The position numbers were made by a program, and so were the translations under genes. From contig JAGSGY010000017.1 of assembly GCA_023954855.1 (NCBI GenBank), forward strand, positions 24,239 through 88,238: a stretch of 64,000 bases of DNA, written 5' to 3'. The notes below the pieces were generated by a model. That model was not told where the DNA came from. It did not search any database and was given only the letters and a program-made list of their open reading frames with translations. The DNA comes from Pseudomonadota bacterium (GTDB taxonomy: Bacteria; Myxococcota_A; UBA796; GCA-2862545). Below are positions 36,045 to 43,777 of the stretch, in pieces (position 1 is the first letter of the stretch; each line of letters opens with the position of its first letter).

Positions 36045-36344
36045 CCCCCAAGTTCACCGTGCCAGAGACGCAAAGCCGCCCGCCACCGAGAGATGCAACG
36101 GCGAAGTCAAGGTCTGACCGATGTTCACAAGGATTTCCTGAAAAACAGGCTCGGACCCCGGCGATCCACGAAGAACCCGTCTGACTCCCACGTGCGAAAC
36201 CATGTTTGCGAGATTGGAGCCCGCAGTTTCCGCTTCTGGCGCGAGAAGGGACAAGTCGCCAACCCTGGCACCTCAGTAGAGGTATGCATCAGCCACTGCA
36301 CAGGCGGCGATCCCTGGCTAAGCTGCAAGCTCGATGGAGTTGAC
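36045..36344. other. 300-base divergent intergenic region
   Basis: Between the conduit operon (leftwards) and a small lipoprotein (rightwards). Short frames exist on both strands but lack ribosome sites and codon character. TAAGCT (36320-36325) is a candidate -10 for the lipoprotein. The region probably carries both promoters. Base composition is somewhat lower in GC than the genes around it. Confidence 0.4.
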
Positions 36345-36677
36345 ATGCCCGCACGTTGGTTGCTGCCCCTTGCTCTCACCCTCCTGGGATGCAAGAGCGA
36401 GCTTGACTGCAGCCTCCCGCCGCCCACCGAGTTTTCCGAGGCGTGGGACCTGACAGAGGGCGACATCGAAGCCGTCCTCGCGGCGGTTGACACCACCCGA
36501 GCTGAGCTGACCTGCGACGAAGCCTGCACCTACGCCCACGCCGAGTGGACCGGCGACTCGCCAGACCAGATCGACGCGTGCGTACTCGAGCTCGACAGCA
36601 CGGCGGGAGCCACCTCAGATACCGTCGTCGGCACCGTCACCTGCGACGGGATCTCCACGCGGTTCTACTGCATCTGA
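36345..36677 (+). CDS. small cysteine-rich lipoprotein
   Basis: A 110-residue lipoprotein (lipobox TLLGC). The mature domain has seven further cysteines (LDCSLP, LTCDEACTYAHAEW, IDACVLEL, VTCDGISTRFYC), suggesting several disulfides. TGGAGT stands before the ATG at 36345. Family not recognised. Its composition resembles the other small lipoproteins of the window. Confidence 0.65.
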   Translation: MPARWLLPLALTLLGCKSELDCSLPPPTEFSEAWDLTEGDIEAVLAAVDTTRAELTCDEACTYAHAEWTGDSPDQIDACVLELDSTAGATSDTVVGTVTCDGISTRFYCI

Positions 36678-36717
36678 CCCCGCCGCTCGCGGTGGAGCCT
36701 TGGCCAGCGCTAGTCCA

Positions 36718-36757
36718 CCAAGAAACCCCTCCGACCCGAAGATCGAAGGGGTTCTAA
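36718..36757 (-). terminator. intrinsic terminator after tRNA-Pro
   Basis: Read on the minus strand, AACCCCTTCGA pairs with TCGGAGGGGTT over an eight-base loop and is followed by TTTCTT. It lies directly downstream of the tRNA. Confidence 0.6.
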
Positions 36758-36759
36758 GG

Positions 36760-36836
36760 TGGTCGGGGTAGCAGGATTTGAACCTACGACTTCCTGCTCC
36801 CGAAGCAGGCGCGCTACCAGGCTGCGCTATACCCCG
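36760..36836 (-). tRNA. tRNA-Pro (CGG)
   Basis: A 77-base tRNA with encoded CCA. Acceptor CGGGGTA pairs with TACCCCG; anticodon stem CCTGC/GCAGG holds the loop TTCGGGA with anticodon CGG; T arm GTTCAAATC is present. Confidence 0.95.
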
Positions 36837-36847
36837 AACGACGCGTG

Positions 36848-36876
36848 CACCTACCCCCGCCGTGCGAAGGCGTCAA
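36848..36876 (-). promoter_or_regulatory. candidate promoter of tRNA-Pro
   Basis: On the minus strand TTGACG (36876-36871), 17 bases, TAGGTG (36853-36848), placing the start a few bases before the tRNA 5' end at 36836. Confidence 0.45.
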
Positions 36877-37006
36877 GCAGTGAAGATCGGGCCCTGCTCC
36901 GTTCGAGGCCCGCCTCGCAGGTTCTTCCCCATCAAATGGATCGGCATCACGGCGTCGATCTCGACGATTGTGTCGACCGCAGGTAAACAACGACGCGTGG
37001 ACCGCC

Positions 37007-37012
37007 TATACT
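37007..37012 (+). promoter_or_regulatory. candidate -10 element (TATACT) of the TadE-like gene
   Basis: TATACT lies 24 bases before the ATG at 37036 with a GGGAGA ribosome site between. No good -35 box is seen. Confidence 0.4.
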
Positions 37013-37035
37013 GTTCACAATTCTGGGAGAGATCC

Positions 37036-37470
37036 ATGACCCGCCCATTCCGAGCCAAGCGTCGCCGCGGTGCTGCCGCCGTCGAGTTTGCCGTCACTTT
37101 CCCGATCTTGTTGCTGCTTACCTTCGGCATCATCGAGTACGGCTGGATGTTCCATGAGTACAACCAGTTGCACACCGCATTGCGCGATGCCGCCCGCGCC
37201 GGAGCCAAGATTGGCGCCACGAGCGCCGAAACCACAGCAGAGACGCGCTTTCAGGCAAACACTTTTTACTACGGCCTGTGTGGAAGCAGCTTCAGTCCGT
37301 GCGTGGGCACTGCCACGGTGAATGCGACAGACGGCGTGGTCAACGACCTGCCAGGCCAGAGCTTGCACATGCTGGGCCGCATTCCCTACACGCCGGTGAC
37401 CGGGTTCTCGGTGCCTGGTGTTCCGCCAACGCTCAGCGCAGAGATCGTGTTCGGGCTCGAGCCCAGCTAA
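37036..37470 (+). CDS. TadE-like pilus/secretion protein
   Basis: A 144-residue protein with the start of TadE-family proteins, RRRGAAAVEFAVTFPILLLL, combining a prepilin-like Glu with one membrane helix and then a short periplasmic domain containing two cysteines. TadE-like pseudopilins belong to tight-adherence (Flp) pilus systems. No other tad genes lie in this window, so it is an orphan copy. GGGAGAGATCC precedes the ATG. Confidence 0.8.
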   Translation: MTRPFRAKRRRGAAAVEFAVTFPILLLLTFGIIEYGWMFHEYNQLHTALRDAARAGAKIGATSAETTAETRFQANTFYYGLCGSSFSPCVGTATVNATDGVVNDLPGQSLHMLGRIPYTPVTGFSVPGVPPTLSAEIVFGLEPS

Positions 37471-37596
37471 GCCGTCAAAGCGGCAGCGCGAAGCAGTCGT
37501 GGCCGCACTCCGTCGAGTCGGATAGGCGCGGATCCCGCGAGGTGAGCCGTCTCAAGCCCGTTCCTCGAAATCGACCGCGCGCACTGGGCGCCGCTC

Positions 37597-38463
37597 GTGC
37601 ACGAAGACTCCGCCAGCTTGGCGCGATCTGAGGTCGCAAAGCTGCGCGGACTCGAAGAAGCCTTGTCCATCGACGAAGTCGAGCAGGTCTACTTGCCGCT
37701 CGCTCGGCTGATCCGGCTCCACATCGATGCCGCAAACGCCCTGCGCGAGCAGACCAAGGCCTTCCTCGGTACCAACGGCGACGCGGTGCCGTTCATGATC
37801 GGCCTGGCCGGGAGTGTCTCGGTCGGGAAGAGCACCACCGCGCGCGTACTGCACGCCCTTCTCCAGCGTGACAACCTCAACGTCGCGCTGGTGCCGACCG
37901 ATGGCTTCTTGCTCTCGAATGAGGAGCTCGAGAAGCGTGGCCTGCTTCGGCGCAAGGGCTTTCCGAACAGCTACGACCAGCGTGGCCTTCTCGACTTCGT
38001 CCACGCGCTCAAGTCCGGCGAGGACGAGGTGTACTGTCCCCAGTACAGCCACAAGAACTACGACGTGGTGCCCGGCGAAGGCGTTCGCATCGAGAAGCCC
38101 GATGTCGTCATCGTCGAAGGCCTGAACGTGCTCCAGACCGGTACGGGCCGCGAGCGCGTGTTCGTGTCGGACTACTTCGACTTCTCGATCTACGTGCATG
38201 CTGACCGCGACGACCTCCGCCGCTGGTACGTCGCGCGCTTCCTACGCCTGCGCGAGACCGCTTTTCAGGACCCCGAGGCCTACTTCCACCGCTACGCGGA
38301 CCTCAGCGACGAGCAAGCCGAGGCGACCGCCCTCGGTTTCTGGAACGACATCAACCTGCCGAACCTGCTCGAGAACATCCTCGACACCCGAGATCGGGCG
38401 GACCTCATCCTCGAGAAGGGACCTGACCACCTGGTCCGACACGTTCGGCTGCGAAAGGTCTAG
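37597..38463 (+). CDS. coaA: pantothenate kinase, type I
   Basis: Phosphorylates pantothenate, the first step of coenzyme A synthesis. Visible are the P-loop [51 protein letters not shown] and [12 protein letters not shown], all typical of CoaA. From the GTG at 37597 it has 288 residues, about 20 short of the usual N-terminus. In-frame codons before it (from 37549) read [16 protein letters not shown], which matches the expected CoaA start (FDRxxWAxL), and a GAGG ribosome site lies six bases before 37549, but that codon is GTC. Either a non-standard start is used or the base is an error. Confidence 0.9.
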   Translation: MHEDSASLARSEVAKLRGLEEALSIDEVEQVYLPLARLIRLHIDAANALREQTKAFLGTNGDAVPFMIGLAGSVSVGKSTTARVLHALLQRDNLNVALVPTDGFLLSNEELEKRGLLRRKGFPNSYDQRGLLDFVHALKSGEDEVYCPQYSHKNYDVVPGEGVRIEKPDVVIVEGLNVLQTGTGRERVFVSDYFDFSIYVHADRDDLRRWYVARFLRLRETAFQDPEAYFHRYADLSDEQAEATALGFWNDINLPNLLENILDTRDRADLILEKGPDHLVRHVRLRKV

Positions 38464-38913
38464 TCACCAGGCGGGGTGCGCATGGCTAGCCACCCAGAGG
38501 CCCGCCAGGCCCGTCATCACCGCACACACGAACGCGCCTGCGAGCATGGATCGCGCCGCGCGACGGCCGGCCGCGGACTTGCCCGCCCCCCGTAGGACGA
38601 GCGCGCCAGAGATCGCGAGGGCGACGGCGAACACGGCCAGGTGCTCTTTGGTCTCGAAGACCGCGGCGACGGCGGGCGCTTGCGCAACCAACTCGGGCTT
38701 CACCCCAGAGCGGTAGGTCGGGTAGATGACCGCGCCGAGAGCGAATGGGGCGGCCATCAACAGCGCCGCGAGGTCCGCCGAGAGCTGCATGCGACGACTG
38801 ACCCCACGTCCCTTGCCGAGGGTGATGACCGGGTGCAGCAGCACGGCGAGACCGAGCCAGCCCAGATGCCCATGCAAGCGCTCGAGCAGGGCATAGAGCA
38901 CCTCGGCACTCAT
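38464..38913 (-). CDS. hypothetical membrane protein of the radical SAM operon
   Basis: A 149-residue protein with four hydrophobic segments and several membrane-adjacent histidines (LERLHGHLGWLGLAVLLHP, KEHLAVFAVALAI, SHAHPAW), which might bind haem or metal. It is the last gene of a four-gene operon in which every junction is an ATGA overlap. It directly abuts the convergent coaA stop (TAGTCA). Confidence 0.65.
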   Translation of the reverse strand: MSAEVLYALLERLHGHLGWLGLAVLLHPVITLGKGRGVSRRMQLSADLAALLMAAPFALGAVIYPTYRSGVKPELVAQAPAVAAVFETKEHLAVFAVALAISGALVLRGAGKSAAGRRAARSMLAGAFVCAVMTGLAGLWVASHAHPAW

Positions 38914-39188
38914 GGGAACACCACGGCGATAGTGACGCAGAACGACAGCACAAGCGCGACCGCTAGGGGCACACGCTCCAGCCAGGCGTCCGAATCACGC
39001 ACCGCCGAAGCGGCGGCAAGTCCAGCCACGAGCCCATGCAGCCCCGCGAGCGCGCTACGCCAGAAGAACGGAATGTGCACAGTCCCGGCGCCGCCCGGCT
39101 CCCCCACCGCGAGCAGGCGCAGCACGGCGTAGCTGAGGCAAACGACCAAGCCAAAGGCCGAAGCCCCCACTGCAACGCGTTCCCTCAT
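38910..39188 (-). CDS. small membrane protein of the radical SAM operon
   Basis: A 92-residue protein with about three hydrophobic segments (VAVGASAFGLVVCLSYAVL, ALAGLHGLVAGLAAASAV, VPLAVALVLSFCVTIAVVF). It overlaps the radical SAM gene stop and the next gene start, each as ATGA. No family recognised. The longer frame to 39533 runs antiframe inside the radical SAM gene and is rejected. Confidence 0.65.
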   Translation of the reverse strand: MRERVAVGASAFGLVVCLSYAVLRLLAVGEPGGAGTVHIPFFWRSALAGLHGLVAGLAAASAVRDSDAWLERVPLAVALVLSFCVTIAVVFP

Positions 39189-40477
39189 GAGGCCCGCACC
39201 TTCGGACACTCCGGATCCGGCGCCAGCGCATCGCCGGTGAGGTGTGCGGCGACGACCCGGCAACCGCCTCGACAGACGCTCTGCCACTCGCAGCTTCCGC
39301 AGGGCTCGGGCGGTGCTGCAGCCCGCTCCCGCCAAGCACGCAGAGACTCTCCCGTATCCCAGGCTTCGTCGGGACCACCCTCGACCGAGTCCGCCGCGAA
39401 CGAGCAGCCAGACCAGCGTCCGTCGGCCCCGCGAGCCAGCAGACTCTGCCCAGCCACGCATCCGATGGCACCGAGGCGGCCTGCATGCTCGGGACTGTCG
39501 ACGTGTGCGGCGACAAAGGGCGCTAGGGCACAATCAAAGCGAATGCGGAGGCCCAGTTCTTTCTCGAAGGAGAGCGCCAACGGGAACAGGCCATCGGCCT
39601 GGACGGGCCGAAGTGCGAGATCGCGGTAGTGCGTCGCTCCCCTGCCGGTCGGCTTGAAGCGCAGCCACTGCCAGTCGGCGATCTCGAGCTTGGAGAGCGC
39701 CGCCGCCAGCTCGGGAAGGTGGTCGAGATTGCGGCGCGACAAGACGGTGTTCACGCCGACCCGAACACCGGCGGCAGAAAGATCCGCGAGTGCCCGAAGC
39801 GCGAGCTCGGAGCCATCCCAGCCACGCACAGACACGTAGGCGGCACCGAGTCCATCGAGGGACACGTTCACCTGGCCAAAGACCTCGGCCATCGCCCGAG
39901 CTCGTTTCGGCGTCACGCCAAAACCACTGGTGGTCAGGTTCGGCACAATCCCAAGACGCCGTGCGTACCGGCCGAGCTCGACGATGTCGTCGCGAAGCAC
40001 CGCTTCACCGCCGCCGAACGCCACCTCGAACACCCCCATCGCTGCGAGTTGGTCGAGATCTGCACGAAGCGCCTCGAACGAGGGCTCTGCGGACTCGTTT
40101 TCGGGACCCGCCGAGAGGTAGCAGCCGGTACAGCTGGCCGGACACCGCTCGGTGACGGCGAGGTGCACTTCCGTCGGAGCGGACAGTGCTCCCGCGGGCG
40201 CGGTGCGTCCCCCGACCGCAGTCACGCCGCGGGTCGGCAGGTCGTCGACAAACAACAGCGCCGGCGGGTCCTCACTCGCGATGATGCCGCCGAAGTCTTC
40301 CTTGCGCACACGCACGCCATCGGGCGGGTCGTCGTCGCTGGAGTCGCCGCCGAACCGGTCCGCAAATGCGTTGATCACCGCGGCGCCGACGACGGCCGAC
40401 GCAATCGCCGCGCCGACCAGCATGCCGGCAGAGGAGCAGTTCGGGGCCCGGCCCCGGCGCACGGCGAGGATCTTCAT
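39185..40477 (-). CDS. radical SAM/SPASM protein with N-terminal membrane segment
   Basis: A 430-residue protein. The radical SAM cluster motif is CPASCTGC, preceded by EVHLAVTER and followed by FGGGEAVLRDD. The C-terminus has SPASM-type cysteines (CVAGQSL, WSGCSFAADS, CGSCEWQSVCRGGCR). The first 100 residues are unusual: GRAPNCSSAG then a hydrophobic segment (MLVGAAIASAVVGAAVI) and an acidic linker. SPASM enzymes usually modify peptides, but no separate precursor is obvious; the N-terminal part could be a membrane anchor or a fused substrate-like segment. ATG at 40477 overlaps the upstream gene as ATGA. Confidence 0.85.
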   Translation of the reverse strand: MKILAVRRGRAPNCSSAGMLVGAAIASAVVGAAVINAFADRFGGDSSDDDPPDGVRVRKEDFGGIIASEDPPALLFVDDLPTRGVTAVGGRTAPAGALSAPTEVHLAVTERCPASCTGCYLSAGPENESAEPSFEALRADLDQLAAMGVFEVAFGGGEAVLRDDIVELGRYARRLGIVPNLTTSGFGVTPKRARAMAEVFGQVNVSLDGLGAAYVSVRGWDGSELALRALADLSAAGVRVGVNTVLSRRNLDHLPELAAALSKLEIADWQWLRFKPTGRGATHYRDLALRPVQADGLFPLALSFEKELGLRIRFDCALAPFVAAHVDSPEHAGRLGAIGCVAGQSLLARGADGRWSGCSFAADSVEGGPDEAWDTGESLRAWRERAAAPPEPCGSCEWQSVCRGGCRVVAAHLTGDALAPDPECPKVRAS

Positions 40478-41307
40478 ACGCCCACCTGCATCAGGGTCCC
40501 GGTCCACCACAGCGCCAGGTAACCCCACGCCAGCGTCGCCAATCCGGACAGCACGCGCCGCCACGCCGCGGGCGACTCCTTAAAGGCCCGCACCGATGCG
40601 ACATGGATGATCGCCGCGCCGGGCAGGAAGAGCCAGAGGCCCGCCGCGGCACCATGGGCGTACAAGCCCACGTAGACCGCCGACCCCGACACGAGCACCG
40701 TCAGCGGAAGCAGGCCCCAGGCCCGATCGGATCGATGCAAGGCCGGCGCGGTCACGCCGACGAAGAAGGCGAGTAGCACCGCCGAAGCCCCCGCGACCCA
40801 GCGCTGGGTGCGCTGCGCGAGCCACTGCTGCACGGGGGAAGGCCGGGTCGGGCCAAGGCGGTGCGGGGCCTCAACCTGCTCAGCTTCTTCGACTTCGCCC
40901 GCCGTGGCCAGCGCCTTGGCCAACGCGAGCTCCACTTGCCGGAGCAGAGGCTCGGGGGCCATCGTCCGTGCACTTCGAAGCCAGTCGACCGCCTGGTCCG
41001 GCTGCTCGGCCGCAAGCCAAAGACGTGCCTCGGTGCGCACCCACACCGACGCGCCTTCGTCGATGGCCATCGCCGCGATAGCGTCTGCGGTGGCCTCATC
41101 ACGGCGTGCATCCGCGAGGAGCTGGAGTGAAGTGACGCCTCCATCCGGATCGCTGCGCTGCGCGAGCCAAGTCAACCGCCCCTCACAGAAGGCCTGATCG
41201 ACCGAGCACTCTGCACACGCCGACCGCATCGCCGCGAAGTGCCCCTGCCGCTCGGCCGACGCACACTCGGCGCGTCCACTCGCGAGCGCCGCGCCCATGA
41301 GAAGCAT
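40474..41307 (-). CDS. hypothetical exported/membrane protein of the radical SAM operon
   Basis: A 277-residue protein. A signal peptide (MLLMGAALASG) leads to a helical, cysteine-containing domain (ECASAERQ, SACAECSVDQAFCEGR) with TPR-like helices (about 30 to 160), followed by four hydrophobic segments. It begins the four-gene operon. I chose 41307 because it gives the signal peptide; the frame is open to 41457. Function unknown. Confidence 0.6.
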   Translation of the reverse strand: MLLMGAALASGRAECASAERQGHFAAMRSACAECSVDQAFCEGRLTWLAQRSDPDGGVTSLQLLADARRDEATADAIAAMAIDEGASVWVRTEARLWLAAEQPDQAVDWLRSARTMAPEPLLRQVELALAKALATAGEVEEAEQVEAPHRLGPTRPSPVQQWLAQRTQRWVAGASAVLLAFFVGVTAPALHRSDRAWGLLPLTVLVSGSAVYVGLYAHGAAAGLWLFLPGAAIIHVASVRAFKESPAAWRRVLSGLATLAWGYLALWWTGTLMQVGV

Positions 41308-41398
41308 CGGTACGAAGGTCAGCAGCGGTTCTCCATACAGCGAGGAATGAGGGGGCCACCCCGATCGTCGTACCGCATGTGTGCCGCGGCCGCGACGA

Positions 41399-41950
41399 TC
41401 ACGGGGTGATGGACGCCCAGCCTCGCTCCGTGACGACCGCATGCACCGGCAGATCATGCGCCTCGACTGCCAGTTGGTGCGTCCGCTGGACCTCGAACAC
41501 CACCGCCACCCGGTGCGCGTTCACCATGCCTCGAAGGGTGCGGTCGTAGAACCCACCACCCTGCCCGAGCCGATTTCCCCGATCATCAATGGCCAGGGCC
41601 GGCACCAAGACCAGGTCCACGAGCGCGGGGTCGACCCTAAGAACACCGGGCGCAGGTGCGAGGATTCCGTGGGCCCCCACCACCAGCTCCTCCGGCATCG
41701 CTCGACAGAACGCCAGCGGCTGCCCGGGTGCATCGACTCGAGGGAGCACGAGTCGATCGCCGGCGGCCTCGAGCAGTCGACGGGTGTCGACCTCGCTTCC
41801 CGTGCCTACAAATGCGGCGATGACCCGTGCGCGATGCCACAACTCCTGCGCGAGCACGTGTTCGGCAATGCGCTCCGACAGGGCGTCCCGCTGTGAGGAC
41901 CCCAGCGCCCGCCGCGCCGCGCGGTATTCACGCCGAAGAGAGCGCTTCAC
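41399..41950 (-). CDS. 5-formyltetrahydrofolate cyclo-ligase
   Basis: A 183-residue enzyme that converts 5-formyl-THF to 5,10-methenyl-THF with ATP. It has the N-terminal basic helix RREYRAARRAL, substrate region VPALAIDDRGNRLGQGGGFYDRTL with the family's G-x-G-x-G-x-Y-D signature, and normal length. It lies 28 bases downstream of the SulP transporter gene on the same strand, perhaps in its transcript. Confidence 0.92.
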   Translation of the reverse strand: MKRSLRREYRAARRALGSSQRDALSERIAEHVLAQELWHRARVIAAFVGTGSEVDTRRLLEAAGDRLVLPRVDAPGQPLAFCRAMPEELVVGAHGILAPAPGVLRVDPALVDLVLVPALAIDDRGNRLGQGGGFYDRTLRGMVNAHRVAVVFEVQRTHQLAVEAHDLPVHAVVTERGWASITP

Positions 41951-41978
41951 GAGGCCGCCTCAAATCCAACCGCCATGC

Positions 41979-43745
41979 TCACGCTCCTTGGGGCCCAGCC
42001 GTTTCAGCCGCCATCACCGGCGTTGCAACGGATTGAGACGTCGAGAGCCAGCGCTCCCGCTCATCAAGGTAGACCGTGAGCGCCGGAGTGGCGCCCATCT
42101 CTCCGTCCACGAGGCCGCGCGCGTACAGCATGGCGCGGTCCATGGCGACGAACCACTCGCGCTCCGTCGGGTACAACGCCTCGTCGGGAAACACCTCGGT
42201 GACCCCGACGCGGTGCAATAGGTCCATCGCGGCCGGCACCATGCCGACGAGCAGCAAGTGCCGTCCTTCCTGCTCGAGTCGGCGCCGGGCGGCGATGAGC
42301 ACCTGCGCGGTGGTGTAGTCCACGCCACGGGCGCGCTTGAGGCGGACAATGAACACCTTGACGTCGGGCGTGCGCATCACGTCGTCGAGCGCATCCGAGA
42401 GTTCATTCGCGGCGCCGAAGAACAAGCTTCCTTCGACGTGAATGGCTCGCACCTTGTCGGAGAGCCGCTCGTCTTCATTCAGCGCCGACTCGCGGATCTT
42501 GCCCCTGCGAACGGCCAGCTCGCGAATGTTCAGGTTCGACGCTCGGCGCACGAACAGCACCAGGCTGATGGCCACACCCAGGTAGATCGCCTTGTCGAGG
42601 GAGAGCGTCCACGTGCCAATGAGCGTCCCCAAGAAGGCGAGGCGGTCGCCCCACAACGCCCGCAGCACGTAGCGAATCGCCACGACATCGACCAGATCGT
42701 AGGCCACCACGAGCAGAAGTCCGGCCAGGCTCGCAATCGGCGTCAGGTTCATGACCGGCCCGGCGACCAGCAGCATGAGGATGACGAGCACCCCGCTCAG
42801 GGCTCCCGAGAAGCGACTCGTCGCGCCGGAGCTGTAGTTCAGGCCAGACCGCGAGAGGCTCCCGCTGATTGGATAGCCACCCCCCACACCCGCAGCGATG
42901 TTCGCGAGTCCTTGCCCGATGAACTCGCGCGACATCTCGAGCCGCTGACCGCTTCGAGCTGCGATCGAGCGAGCCACCGAGGAGGACTCGACCAGCGACA
43001 GCACCGTCGCCGCGAACGCCACAGGCAGCAGCGCCTGCATGAACGCGAGGTCGACGTCCGGAAGCGCGAGTGGCGGCAGCCCAGCGGCAATCGGCGCGAG
43101 ATCCCCGACGACGCGCACGCCCTGGTTTCGCAGGTCGAGCAGCCATGACGCGGCGATTCCCAGCATCATGGCGACGACCGGACCCGGCACCTTCGGGGCG
43201 AAGCGCCGCAGTCCGACGATGAGTGCGACGGTTGCAGCCCCCACGGTCAGCGGAGCGATCTGCGCATCGCCGAGCGTGAGCGACCAAGCATGCAGGCGGG
43301 TGAGTGGCCCCCCCACACCCATCGCCGTTCCGGTCAGGTTGCCGAGCTGACCAAGTCCAATGAGCAATCCGGCGCCGGTGATGTACCCAAGCACAACCGC
43401 CCGGCTGATGTAGTCGACGATGGCGCCGAGACGCAGCACCCCGGCGAGCACCTGGAACAAGCCGACGAGCAGTGCGAGCGCCATCGCCGCGGCCACCGGG
43501 TCGATGAGCACAGCGCCACCGGTGATGAAGCCGCCCACGAGTAGTGACAGGGCGTTGGTCGGGCCGGTGACCACGTGCTTCGACGAGCGCGCGATCGAAC
43601 CGACGATGGCGGGGATGGCCGAGGCGTACAGGCCCACTGCCGGCGGAAGTCCGGCGATCATCGCGTAGGCCACGCCCTGCGGAATCGCGATCAGGGTGAT
43701 CGCGAGAGATGCAGAGCTATCGCGTCCGAGCTGCTTGAGGTCCAT
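41979..43745 (-). CDS. SulP-family anion transporter with STAS domain
   Basis: A 588-residue transporter. About 12 membrane segments hold the SulP start (SLAITLIAIPQGVAYAMIAG, PPAVGLYASAIPAIVGSIA) and the signature PISGSLSRSGLNYSSGATS. The C-terminal cytoplasmic STAS domain spans about residues 430 to 560 (VEGSLFFGAANELSDAL, VDYTTAQVL). Members carry sulfate, bicarbonate or other anions with H+ or Na+; the substrate cannot be told here. Confidence 0.9.
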   Translation of the reverse strand: MDLKQLGRDSSASLAITLIAIPQGVAYAMIAGLPPAVGLYASAIPAIVGSIARSSKHVVTGPTNALSLLVGGFITGGAVLIDPVAAAMALALLVGLFQVLAGVLRLGAIVDYISRAVVLGYITGAGLLIGLGQLGNLTGTAMGVGGPLTRLHAWSLTLGDAQIAPLTVGAATVALIVGLRRFAPKVPGPVVAMMLGIAASWLLDLRNQGVRVVGDLAPIAAGLPPLALPDVDLAFMQALLPVAFAATVLSLVESSSVARSIAARSGQRLEMSREFIGQGLANIAAGVGGGYPISGSLSRSGLNYSSGATSRFSGALSGVLVILMLLVAGPVMNLTPIASLAGLLLVVAYDLVDVVAIRYVLRALWGDRLAFLGTLIGTWTLSLDKAIYLGVAISLVLFVRRASNLNIRELAVRRGKIRESALNEDERLSDKVRAIHVEGSLFFGAANELSDALDDVMRTPDVKVFIVRLKRARGVDYTTAQVLIAARRRLEQEGRHLLLVGMVPAAMDLLHRVGVTEVFPDEALYPTEREWFVAMDRAMLYARGLVDGEMGATPALTVYLDERERWLSTSQSVATPVMAAETAGPQGA

Positions 43746-43777
43746 GGCTCCGTTCTAGCAAGGGGCGTGCCTGTGAT

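Noticed and set aside
36054..36254. Small minus-strand frame in the 300-base gap
   Set aside because: No ribosome site, no signal peptide and composition unlike neighbouring genes.
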